Shown piece by piece: positions 1 to 5,692 of a stretch of DNA of 5,693 nt. A model generated the notes under the pieces. That model ran no database searches. It had not been told where the DNA came from and saw nothing but the letters and a program-made list of their open reading frames with translations. The DNA is taken from NCBI GenBank assembly GCA_023446675.1, contig JAEXPO010000385.1, positions 1 through 5,693 of the forward strand, written 5' to 3'. The position numbers were made by a program, and so were the translations under genes. Origin of the DNA: Bacillota bacterium. Its GTDB lineage: Bacteria; Bacillota; Clostridia; DSM-8532. The stretch's first letter is position 1. Every line of letters starts with the position of its first letter.

Positions 1-254
1 TGGCTGTCCAGCTCGCAGTAGTTGGCATTGGAGCAAAAAGAGCGGTAAATATCCCTGCCCTTTTGAGTGTTGCTGGGGAGCTTTTGCAGTTTGGCAACAA
101 ACTTTTCCCATTCCTGCATGGGGTAGATGCATAAACTTTTGTTTTCAACACCCCGGGTGAGGATGAAGGAAACTCCCAGATCATTCCGGAATGCAGCAGG
201 TACAAACACACGTCCTTTAGGATCCAGCGTGTTCGTGTACTTGCCAATCAGCAT
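1..254 (-). CDS. mraZ: Transcriptional regulator MraZ, N-terminal part (cut by window edge)
   Basis: Translating the minus strand from the ATG at 254-252 gives 84 complete codons and no stop before the edge. The protein begins MLIGKYTNTLDPKGRVFVPA, continues with LTRG and YPMQEWEKF, and breaks off after CELDS. This is the first of the two AbrB-like swapped-hairpin repeats of MraZ, with its DxKGRxxxP signature at about residues 11-19; the second repeat lies outside the window. MraZ is a ring-forming DNA-binding protein that controls its own promoter at the head of the dcw cell division and cell wall cluster. The start is supported by GGAGG at 267-263, 8 nt before the ATG, and by the promoter and MraZ boxes immediately upstream. 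By analogy with other Firmicutes, rsmH, ftsL and a division PBP gene should follow beyond the left edge; that is inference. Confidence 0.95.
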   Translation of the reverse strand, partial: MLIGKYTNTLDPKGRVFVPAAFRNDLGVSFILTRGVENKSLCIYPMQEWEKFVAKLQKLPSNTQKGRDIYRSFCSNANYCELDS

Positions 255-268
255 TCCGTTCACCTCCA

Positions 269-294
269 CCACTTTGCTCCACTTTCCACCACTT
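269..294 (-). promoter_or_regulatory. MraZ operator: three AAGTGG boxes with 10-bp period
   Basis: On the coding strand AAGTGG occurs at 294-289, 284-279 and 274-269, exactly 10 bp apart. The second and third copies extend to AAAGTGG. MraZ is known to bind short direct repeats spaced about one helical turn apart upstream of its own gene: TGGGN boxes in Escherichia coli and AAAGTG-type boxes in mycoplasmas. The boxes lie downstream of the -10 element, probably in the transcribed leader. The last one ends one base before the GGAGG ribosome binding site, so a bound MraZ ring would cover the transcription start region. That they are the MraZ operator is inferred from sequence and position. Confidence 0.85.
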
Positions 295-301
295 AAGTTG
301 T

Positions 302-330
302 ATTCTACTCTATCCTCCCCACACCGTCAA
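302..330 (-). promoter_or_regulatory. Sigma-A type promoter of mraZ
   Basis: On the minus strand TTGACG (330-325) is followed after exactly 17 bp by TAGAAT (307-302). These are one-mismatch matches to TTGACA and TATAAT with optimal spacing. The expected start of transcription is about 300-295, giving a leader of some 40-45 nt that contains the MraZ boxes and the ribosome binding site. The spacer and upstream flank are rich in G-runs. This promoter lies after the terminator that ends the rodA transcript, so mraZ should be transcribed independently of the upstream genes. Confidence 0.85.
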
Positions 331-356
331 CCCCTTCCCCCACCGGAATAAAGGGT

Positions 357-394
357 AAAAAAAGAGAATGCACCTTCATTTGCATCCTCTTTTT
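357..394 (-). terminator. Intrinsic terminator after rodA
   Basis: On the minus strand a 9-bp stem (389-381 with 372-364, one G-T pair) closes an 8-nt loop and is followed by seven T (363-357). The A-run before the stem (394-390) can pair with the start of the T-run and lengthen the hairpin. It ends the lgt-rodA transcript about 134 nt after the rodA stop and lies some 27 bp before the mraZ -35 box. The flanking A-run also gives five T on the plus strand, so it could work in both directions, but no plus-strand gene is seen that would need it. Confidence 0.85.
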
Positions 395-527
395 GGAATT
401 AAATCGTTATAAAAATACAATATCTTGTAGTCCGGATTTCCAACGTCTACAAAATAACCGACAACTTAATAATTTGTTAATTTTTTGAAAATCTTGTTCC
501 GCGATCTGTAATACAATTGTAATAATT
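395..527. other. AT-rich interval between rodA and its terminator
   Basis: This stretch separates the rodA stop codon from the terminator hairpin and is visibly richer in A and T than the flanking genes. It should be transcribed as the 3' untranslated region of the rodA mRNA. I see only weak structure: a short palindrome TACAATTGTA near 512-521, an imperfect 17-bp palindrome at 461-477, and a 5-bp hairpin TACAA/TTGTA at 416-429. No gene with a ribosome binding site was found. Confidence 0.5.
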
Positions 528-1658
528 TCAGGCTTCAAACATAGGTTTTGTCCGTCGCATGGAGATACTTTGAATAATACCGATGGCAACGTAATTAATG
601 ACAATAGACGATCCGCCGTAGCTTATGAAGGGAAGGGGAATACCTGTTACAGGGAACATACGCAGGTTCATCCCGATGTTTTCGGCAAAGTGGAAGAGAA
701 ACATAGCCATGAAGCCGATAACCACATAAGCACCGTATCTGTCCTTGGCAAAGTGGGAAATATAGAGGCACCTTAAAAGGAGCATTAAAAAGAGCAGGAC
801 CACCACCGTTCCGCCCACAAACCCCCAGGATTCCCCAATAATTGCAAAGATGGAGTCGGTTTCCGCTTCCGGCACAAAGGCGGAGGCTTTTCTGGCTGCC
901 TCATCCACACCAAAAAGCATACCTGAGCCGATATACAAGGTAGCCCGGTCAATATGGTATGCCGACGTGGTGGAGTATGCGGCAGGATTGATAAAGGATA
1001 AAATACGGTTTATCTGAAAAGGCTGTAAAACCTTCTCAAGCACGCTGAACCAGAGTATGGGAAGGGCTACGATTAAAGTGGCAAAGCCGATGACCAGCAC
1101 CCTGTAGCGGATTCCAAAGACAAAAATCATGAGCGCCAGCATGAAAAGGTAAACCACAGCGGTACCAAAATCCGGCTGAAGCAGAATCAGTCCCACAAGG
1201 GACCCTGCGGCCACTATCAGAAAAAGATAATTAATCGCCTTGCCGCCGTTTTTTATTTTTTCAAAGAATACGGCAGTTACAATGACAAGCGTTATCTTTC
1301 CCAGCTCCGAGGGCTGGAAGGACATCGGTCCCAAATCGATCCAGCCGTTGGTGCCCACCTCTTCCCTGCCCACGCCGATGACGAGCACCGCGATGAGCAG
1401 GATCACCGTCCCACCGTAAGCCGGAACGCTTAAAACCCTTAAGTCCTTGTAGTCAATGATCATCATAATCACCATGGCAATGATGCCGATGACGGACGCC
1501 ATAAGCTGCTTTGTAAAAAGCCTTGGCTCATTCATTTGAACCGTAAAAATCCGAAGCGCCATAAGCCCAACCGTATTAAGCATGAATACAACCATAAGCA
1601 AAAACCAGTCCACGCTTTTAATAAGGGAAGGCCCTTTGTTTTTTTCAATCGTTACCAT
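528..1658 (-). CDS. rodA: Peptidoglycan glycosyltransferase RodA (SEDS family)
   Basis: The 376-residue protein has about ten hydrophobic segments (near 16-35, 51-68, 79-96, 120-134, 143-160, 163-181, 184-204, 276-297, 308-329, 340-364) and a large outer loop at about 205-275. SEDS signatures are present: NGWIDLG with W106, QPSELGK (115-121), QPDFGTA (161-167), the loop Asp (D268 in PEAETD) that matches the residue essential in RodA proteins, and PVTGIPLPFISYGGSS (336-351). The family polymerises lipid II into glycan strands together with a class B PBP. NGW rather than the FtsW-like RRW, and a position outside the dcw cluster, favour RodA over FtsW or SpoVE. The ATG at 1658 lies 5 nt after the lgt stop; GGAG at 1671-1668 sits inside the end of lgt, which suggests translational coupling. 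The segment before D268 is unusual: the usual YQ..QS.IAIGSGG is replaced by YHIDRATLYIGSGM. Confidence 0.93.
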   Translation of the reverse strand: MVTIEKNKGPSLIKSVDWFLLMVVFMLNTVGLMALRIFTVQMNEPRLFTKQLMASVIGIIAMVIMMIIDYKDLRVLSVPAYGGTVILLIAVLVIGVGREEVGTNGWIDLGPMSFQPSELGKITLVIVTAVFFEKIKNGGKAINYLFLIVAAGSLVGLILLQPDFGTAVVYLFMLALMIFVFGIRYRVLVIGFATLIVALPILWFSVLEKVLQPFQINRILSFINPAAYSTTSAYHIDRATLYIGSGMLFGVDEAARKASAFVPEAETDSIFAIIGESWGFVGGTVVVLLFLMLLLRCLYISHFAKDRYGAYVVIGFMAMFLFHFAENIGMNLRMFPVTGIPLPFISYGGSSIVINYVAIGIIQSISMRRTKPMFEA

Positions 1659-1663
1659 AGCTG

Positions 1664-2905
1664 TCAGCTCCGTTCTGTGGTGTCGGGCATATCCTGAGGT
1701 GCTCCCTCAGCCTCCGGAGCAGGATTGTTTCCACTCTCGAATGAAACCAGAGACTCATTCAAAGGCTCGGAAACGTCGGTTTCTCCCTCAATGTCACATT
1801 GAGCTTCCTCCTCAATGTGAACCGGTGTTTCCTCCTCGATGGGAAGCTGTGTTCCCTCCTCGATGGCAAGCTCCGTTTCCTCCTCGATGGCAAGCTCCGT
1901 TTCCTCCTCCGGGTTTTGATTATCCGGAACATCGGCGGCAGAAATCTCAGGCTCCCCCCTCAGCTCCTTTAATACATCAGAATAGGCGCTTTGACCCGAG
2001 CCTTCACCATAGCCTTCGGCAGAAGAATCCCCCTCTTGTTTCAGAACTTCCTCTTCCAATACCACTGTTCTGCTTTTTTTTGCAGAGAAAACATAAAAGG
2101 CCAGTGCACCTGCAAACACAAGAACGGAGACCAGCTGGTTATAGCGAATATCTCCCGTGCCGAATACATCGGTACGCAAAAACTCCAATAAGAAGCGGAT
2201 AAAGGTGTACTGCATAAGGTAAATGGCCAGCACCCCACCCTTTACCTTGCTTCGTTTTCTTAACCACAGAAGAAAAACAAACGCCAGCACATTCCAAAGG
2301 GCTTCATAAAGAAACGTTGGATGTACAGGCAAGTCCGGGTTCACCCCAGGGTTGGGATAGGCTTTGATGAGGCTGCCGGTCATGCCCCAGGGCAATTCCG
2401 TATTGGGCCCGTAAAGCTCCTGGTTGGTAAAGTTTCCGAATCGGCCGATGGCCTGGGCCAAAGGCAGATAGACAATGGCAAAATCACACCATTTAAGCAT
2501 ATCCACCTTTTTTATCCGGGCATAGATAAAAACCGACAGCACCGCACCAATAAGGGCCCCAAAAATGGCAAGGCCTCCCTCCCAGATCCGGAAAATTCCC
2601 AGAAGATCATTCTTAAAGGAATCCCAGGTAAACACGACAAAAAATAGCCTTGCAAACACAATGGAAACAGGCAGAGCAATGAGGAACATATCAATTAAGT
2701 CGTCCTCCTTGAGGCCAAACTGTGCGCTTTGCTTCATGGCCAGAACCAGAGCCACCATAATGGCAAAGGCAATAATAACCCCATACCAATGAATTATTAT
2801 GCCATTGCCAATAGGAATGGTAAAGGTAGGATCAATATTCAAGTGGATTCCCAGCTTGGGAAATTCAATATACTGTGTGGCTGCACCTACGGTTAAGACC
2901 CCCAT
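1664..2905 (-). CDS. lgt: Prolipoprotein diacylglyceryl transferase Lgt with long acidic tail
   Basis: The 413-residue membrane enzyme transfers diacylglycerol from phosphatidylglycerol to the lipobox Cys of prelipoproteins, the first step of lipoprotein maturation. Numbering from the ATG at 2905, family motifs are HWYG (39-42), the signature GRFGNFTNQELYG (154-166; R155, N158, E163 and G166 match E. coli R143, N146, E151 and G154), HPTFLYE (195-201), and Y233, R237 and E241 matching E. coli Y235, R239 and E243. Seven membrane segments end near 273. The position matching E. coli H103 is F115. Residues 277-413 form an acidic, probably cytoplasmic tail absent from the usual enzyme of about 260-300 residues, with five 8-residue repeats at 335-374. 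An upstream in-frame TTG at 2920 is less likely as the start, because it overlaps the GGAGG that lies 8 nt before the ATG. The gene lies 128 nt after ymfH and is coupled to rodA. Confidence 0.95.
   Translation of the reverse strand: MGVLTVGAATQYIEFPKLGIHLNIDPTFTIPIGNGIIIHWYGVIIAFAIMVALVLAMKQSAQFGLKEDDLIDMFLIALPVSIVFARLFFVVFTWDSFKNDLLGIFRIWEGGLAIFGALIGAVLSVFIYARIKKVDMLKWCDFAIVYLPLAQAIGRFGNFTNQELYGPNTELPWGMTGSLIKAYPNPGVNPDLPVHPTFLYEALWNVLAFVFLLWLRKRSKVKGGVLAIYLMQYTFIRFLLEFLRTDVFGTGDIRYNQLVSVLVFAGALAFYVFSAKKSRTVVLEEEVLKQEGDSSAEGYGEGSGQSAYSDVLKELRGEPEISAADVPDNQNPEEETELAIEEETELAIEEGTQLPIEEETPVHIEEEAQCDIEGETDVSEPLNESLVSFESGNNPAPEAEGAPQDMPDTTERS
1783..1902 (-). repeat. 24-bp tandem repeat coding the Lgt acidic tail
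   Basis: Five 24-bp units run at 1783-1806, 1807-1830, 1831-1854, 1855-1878 and 1879-1902. The last two are identical and the others diverge progressively; a partial unit follows at 1903-1911. Each unit codes eight residues of the form E-T-x-L/V-x-I-E-E (ETELAIEE in the two identical copies). The unit length is a multiple of three, so copy-number changes would keep the frame. This looks like an array grown by replication slippage inside the Lgt tail, with the rodA-proximal units the most diverged. Confidence 0.93.
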
Positions 2906-2913
2906 TTTCAAAA

Positions 2914-2918
2914 CCTCC
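2914..2918 (-). promoter_or_regulatory. Ribosome binding site that decides the lgt start
   Basis: GGAGG at 2918-2914 lies 8 nt before the ATG at 2905-2903. The longer reading would start at the TTG at 2920-2918, which overlaps this motif and has no comparable site upstream of it. The ATG is therefore preferred. Confidence 0.85.
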
Positions 2919-2938
2919 AATACTACAAACTTTATCTT

Positions 2939-3010
2939 ACTTAAATCTTCTCTTTTACTTTAGTGTTCTCTCTTATTTTAGTCTTTTCTCTTACTTTAGT
3001 CTTTTCTCTT
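2939..3010 (-). repeat. 18-bp tandem repeats between ymfH and lgt
   Basis: On the coding strand four 18-bp units run at 3010-2993, 2992-2975, 2974-2957 and 2956-2939. The first is AAGAGAAAAGACTAAAGT; the second differs at one base, the third at two, and the fourth at more. A degraded fifth unit may follow towards the lgt ribosome binding site. The strand matching the mRNA is almost pure purine apart from the central CT and terminal T. No terminator or convincing promoter is visible in the gap, so the array probably lies in an mRNA running from ymfH into lgt, 34-105 nt before the lgt start. Confidence 0.9.
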
Positions 3011-3033
3011 AATTAAAATTTCTCTGTTTATTC

Positions 3034-4305
3034 TTAAGGATGAACAACCGATAGTACGGCTGTTTTTCCAAGGACCTCCTTTGCAAGGCCCTTTAAATAA
3101 TTTCTGTCAATTTCCTCGTATACCTTATTCAAGTCAAAATAATTGCCCTCAATAAAGTAAGCGTCCATGATATCTCTGGCAATACCGTCCGGGGAATTAA
3201 GAGTTCTTACGAATCTTCCCTGAAGGGCTTTTTGAATGCGTACAAAATCCTCTTCCTCCATACCCTTTTCAATAAGCTCCTTCATGGCCTTGTCAATTCG
3301 TTCAGCCGCTTTTTTAGGCTCAGGAGACTGTCCGGCGCAGGCGATATAGCCAAAGCTTTTGTCAAGGCTGACCTCGTAACGGAAGGTATCGTTTATGAGC
3401 CCTTCGTCATAGAGCTGCCCATAAAGATCCGAGCTTTTTCCCATAACATAATCCATGAGTATTCCCAAGCCCGTGCGCCTTTTCTGCAGCTCATAGCCGG
3501 TGACCCTCACCGAATCCTTAATTCCCATACTGAAAAGGGGCATGGAAACAGGCAGTCTTTGTTCCTTATAGGTTTTGGCCGGTTCCTCCGGTTCTTCGGG
3601 ATACCTTTTTTCCACCTTTGCCCCGTCCTTGAAGAAAATGTTTTTATCAACAATACGGAACACCTGATCCGGATCCAAATCCCCAACCACCAGGACCATC
3701 ATGTTGGAGGGGGTGTAGAAGGTATTGTAGCAATCGTACAAAAGCTCCTTTGTAATTTGTGCCACGCTTTCCACGCTGCCCGCGATGTCCAGCTTCACCG
3801 GATGGCTCACATAGAGGCAATCCAGCATATTAAAGAAAACACGCCAATCCGGATTGTCCTGGTACATCCTTATTTCCTGATTAATAATTCCCTTTTCCTT
3901 CTCCACATTCTCATCCGTTAGCCAGGGCTTTTGCACATAGTCCAGAAGCATGGCAAAATTCTCGTCAAAGCGTTCGGTGCAGGAAAAATAGTAAACCGTC
4001 TGACTGAAGGCAGTGAAGGCATTTGGTGAAGAGCCCATTCTGGAAAAGCGTTCAAGCATATTGCCGTCTTCCTGTTCAAACAGCTTATGCTCAAGAAAAT
4101 GAGCAATGCCGTCAGGAACCGAAAGCTCCTTGCCGCTTCCCTGTACCTTGAATTGATTGTTAATGGAGCCGTAATCCGTTGCAAACATCGCTGTTTTTTT
4201 ATTGTACCCTGCCTTCTTCAAAAAGACCACAGGCAAACCGCTTTCGTGCCGGTATTCATAAAGGGTTTCACCCAGTTGCTCATAAGGTATGGTTTTATAG
4301 TTCAT
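3034..4305 (-). CDS. ymfH: M16-family zinc metallopeptidase, YmfH-like
   Basis: The 423-residue protein has the inverted zinc motif HFLEH (H69, E72, H73) of M16 peptidases, and E144 in INQEIRMYQD as the likely third zinc ligand. Length and order match B. subtilis YmfH; annotation pipelines also call this family EF-P 5-aminopentanol modification-associated protein. No signal peptide or membrane segment is seen, so it should be cytoplasmic. The C-terminal half has SSDLYGQLYDEGL where active single-chain M16 enzymes have SxLFQxLREKxxLAY, so the substrate-binding Arg is missing; that motif is intact in the neighbour YmfF, which suggests a heterodimer. The ATG is 3 nt after the ymfF stop, with AGGAGG at 4319-4314. 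The substrate is unknown. The ymfH assignment is strong by motif and synteny, while the exact role is inference. Confidence 0.92.
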   Translation of the reverse strand: MNYKTIPYEQLGETLYEYRHESGLPVVFLKKAGYNKKTAMFATDYGSINNQFKVQGSGKELSVPDGIAHFLEHKLFEQEDGNMLERFSRMGSSPNAFTAFSQTVYYFSCTERFDENFAMLLDYVQKPWLTDENVEKEKGIINQEIRMYQDNPDWRVFFNMLDCLYVSHPVKLDIAGSVESVAQITKELLYDCYNTFYTPSNMMVLVVGDLDPDQVFRIVDKNIFFKDGAKVEKRYPEEPEEPAKTYKEQRLPVSMPLFSMGIKDSVRVTGYELQKRRTGLGILMDYVMGKSSDLYGQLYDEGLINDTFRYEVSLDKSFGYIACAGQSPEPKKAAERIDKAMKELIEKGMEEEDFVRIQKALQGRFVRTLNSPDGIARDIMDAYFIEGNYFDLNKVYEEIDRNYLKGLAKEVLGKTAVLSVVHP

Positions 4306-4308
4306 GCT

Positions 4309-5619
4309 TTAAGCCTCCTCCCCGCCTTGGGTCCCGTCAGGATGCAGAAAATAGACGGTATCCAGAGTCACATTCTGACCGGCCCGAACCACATCCGCCA
4401 CAGATACTTTCTGAAATTTCTCATGAGTGGACTCAAAATCGTCGCCGCTTTTGGAAATATGCTGGCTTAAAAAGAAGTCCACAATAGCCCCCTGGCTGTC
4501 CTGCATGGCTTTTATTCCTGTTTCAAGTGCATTGAGTGAGGCTTTCAGCTCTCTTTCCTCAATATTTCCGGTGCGCATAGCCTCCACCTGCTTTAAAATG
4601 ATGGCTTCGGCCTTTTCCAGGTTCTCAGCCTCAATGCCGCTCATAATGATCATAAGCCCCTTATAGCGTTCCAGCATGGATTGGGCGTAATAGGCCAGGC
4701 TTTCCTTTTCCCTTACATTCTGAAAGAGCTTGGAATTCAGGTCGCCGCCCAGTATGCCGTTGTAAACGACCAATGGGAAATAGTCGGGGCTTGAGGGTTC
4801 AACGCCGGTGCGAAAGCCAAGACAAAGCTTGCCCTGATTAACATCCATGGGCTCATCCACGCGCCGGATACCGGACACATTTTTCTTAACGCTGGGAATA
4901 TACAAGGGGTTAATCGTCTTTCTGTCCAAAACGGAAAAACCGTCTATAAACCGCTGCACACTGGCATCATCCACATTTCCCGAAATATACGCATAGGCAG
5001 GATAGGTAGAAAGCATTTCTTTATAAAAGCCATAGGTATTTTCAGGCGTGAGCAGCAGTATACCTTCCTCCGAGCCGTCGTCGGATACCTCAAAGGGCTC
5101 GCCCTGGCACATTTCCTCCATACAGCGGTCGAGAGAAAAACGCATTTTATCATTGACCCGGCTTCGGATATAATTAATTTGATTATCTCTTTCTTTAGAA
5201 AAAAGGTCCTTTTTGAAGCCCCCATTCTCAATAAGGGGCCGGGTAAGCATCCCCATGAACAAATCGCTGCAGGCTTCAAAAAGTTTTTCTCCGCCAAGAG
5301 TGTATTTATCGGCAATGTGAGACATATGAAAGCTTAAGATCTGCATTTCGCCCTTTTTATTGACGCCTGCATCCACATCTGCGCCGTAGAGACTTTCCAG
5401 CTTTCTTTCAAGCTCTTTAACAGTAGGGAAATCCTTCCAGCCTTTTTTCATTAGAGAAGGAAGCAGTGCATTTCCCGAAGCCCTGGCCTCCTGGAGCTTA
5501 TCAATAAAAAACAGGTCAACCCGCGTGGTTTTAAACTTATCCGAGGCAATGCGATAAAAACTGATTCCGTTTTTCTCCGCAAGCTTCTCAGCCTTTGTCT
5601 TATCGACAGCAGTCACCAT
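4309..5619 (-). CDS. ymfF: M16-family peptidase-like protein without zinc site, YmfF-like
   Basis: From the ATG at 5619 the protein has 436 residues. It starts MVTAVDKTKAEKLAEKNGIS and contains the YmfF-type stretch ALLPSLMKKG (about 51-60) where active M16 enzymes have HxxEH, so it cannot bind zinc in the usual way. Its C-terminal half keeps the M16 substrate-binding motif, SKLFQNVREKESLAYY (296-311). It is thus the probable non-catalytic partner of YmfH. No signal peptide is seen. An in-frame ATG at 5688 would add 23 residues, but it lies inside a TATAAT hexamer and has no ribosome binding site that can be seen, and an ATG at 5646 also lacks one. The ATG at 5619 has GGGAGG 9 nt upstream. 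The stop is 3 nt before ymfH. It is probably the first gene of the operon, if the edge TATAAT is a promoter. Confidence 0.9.
   Translation of the reverse strand: MVTAVDKTKAEKLAEKNGISFYRIASDKFKTTRVDLFFIDKLQEARASGNALLPSLMKKGWKDFPTVKELERKLESLYGADVDAGVNKKGEMQILSFHMSHIADKYTLGGEKLFEACSDLFMGMLTRPLIENGGFKKDLFSKERDNQINYIRSRVNDKMRFSLDRCMEEMCQGEPFEVSDDGSEEGILLLTPENTYGFYKEMLSTYPAYAYISGNVDDASVQRFIDGFSVLDRKTINPLYIPSVKKNVSGIRRVDEPMDVNQGKLCLGFRTGVEPSSPDYFPLVVYNGILGGDLNSKLFQNVREKESLAYYAQSMLERYKGLMIIMSGIEAENLEKAEAIILKQVEAMRTGNIEERELKASLNALETGIKAMQDSQGAIVDFFLSQHISKSGDDFESTHEKFQKVSVADVVRAGQNVTLDTVYFLHPDGTQGGEEA
4314..4319 (-). promoter_or_regulatory. Ribosome binding site of ymfH inside the end of ymfF
   Basis: AGGAGG at 4319-4314 is formed by the final Glu-Glu-Ala codons of ymfF and lies 8 nt before the ymfH ATG. 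Ribosomes ending ymfF therefore finish on top of the ymfH start, which favours coupled, near-equal production of the two proteins, as expected for partners. Confidence 0.85.
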
Positions 5620-5628
5620 GGCGTTTTT

Positions 5629-5634
5629 CCTCCC
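5629..5634 (-). promoter_or_regulatory. Ribosome binding site that decides the ymfF start
   Basis: GGGAGG at 5634-5629 (within AAAGGGAGGAAAA) lies 9 nt before the ATG at 5619-5617. It is the only strong Shine-Dalgarno sequence near any in-frame start of ymfF. Confidence 0.8.
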
Positions 5635-5686
5635 TTTTGCACGCATTGGGCTCTCTAATACCCTATTTCCCGGTATTTTTAAAGCC

Positions 5687-5692
5687 ATTATA
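5687..5692 (-). promoter_or_regulatory. Possible -10 box of the ymfF operon promoter
   Basis: The minus strand reads TATAAT at 5692-5687, a perfect -10 consensus, about 68 bp before the chosen ymfF start. Transcription would begin near 5680, giving a leader of about 60 nt. The -35 region lies outside the window, so this rests on one hexamer only. Confidence 0.4.

Noticed and set aside
127..351. Plus-strand open frame of 74 codons across mraZ and its promoter
   Set aside because: It is antisense to mraZ and runs through the promoter and operator; it is a shadow frame.
416..429. Small hairpin TACAA/TTGTA followed by T-run on the minus strand
   Set aside because: Only 5 bp and AT-rich, too weak for a terminator; the much better hairpin at 357-394 serves that role.
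461..477. Imperfect 17-bp palindrome in the AT-rich interval
   Set aside because: Such AT palindromes are expected by chance in this composition and it is not placed near a promoter.
407..604. Minus-strand open frame of 65 codons overlapping the end of rodA
   Set aside because: It starts inside rodA in another frame with no Shine-Dalgarno sequence, and the rodA C-terminus is of normal form, so there is no sign of a frameshift.
1582..2202. Plus-strand open frame of 206 codons with proline-rich repeats (FPPRWQA-like)
   Set aside because: It lies wholly antisense to lgt and rodA, and its repeats are just the opposite-strand reading of the 24-bp array. No ribosome binding site or family resemblance was seen.
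1783..3010. Repeat arrays considered as CRISPR
   Set aside because: Both arrays are head-to-tail without spacers, and one is in-frame coding sequence; no cas genes are present.
3232..3921. Plus-strand open frame of 229 codons
   Set aside because: It is antisense to the well-supported ymfH, has no ribosome binding site and shows no domain.
5649..5686. Possible leader hairpin (GGCTTT with AGAGCC, inner AATACC with GGTATT) before ymfF
   Set aside because: The outer arm would lie before the expected transcription start, the inner stem is only 6 bp with no U-run, and no riboswitch core could be recognised.
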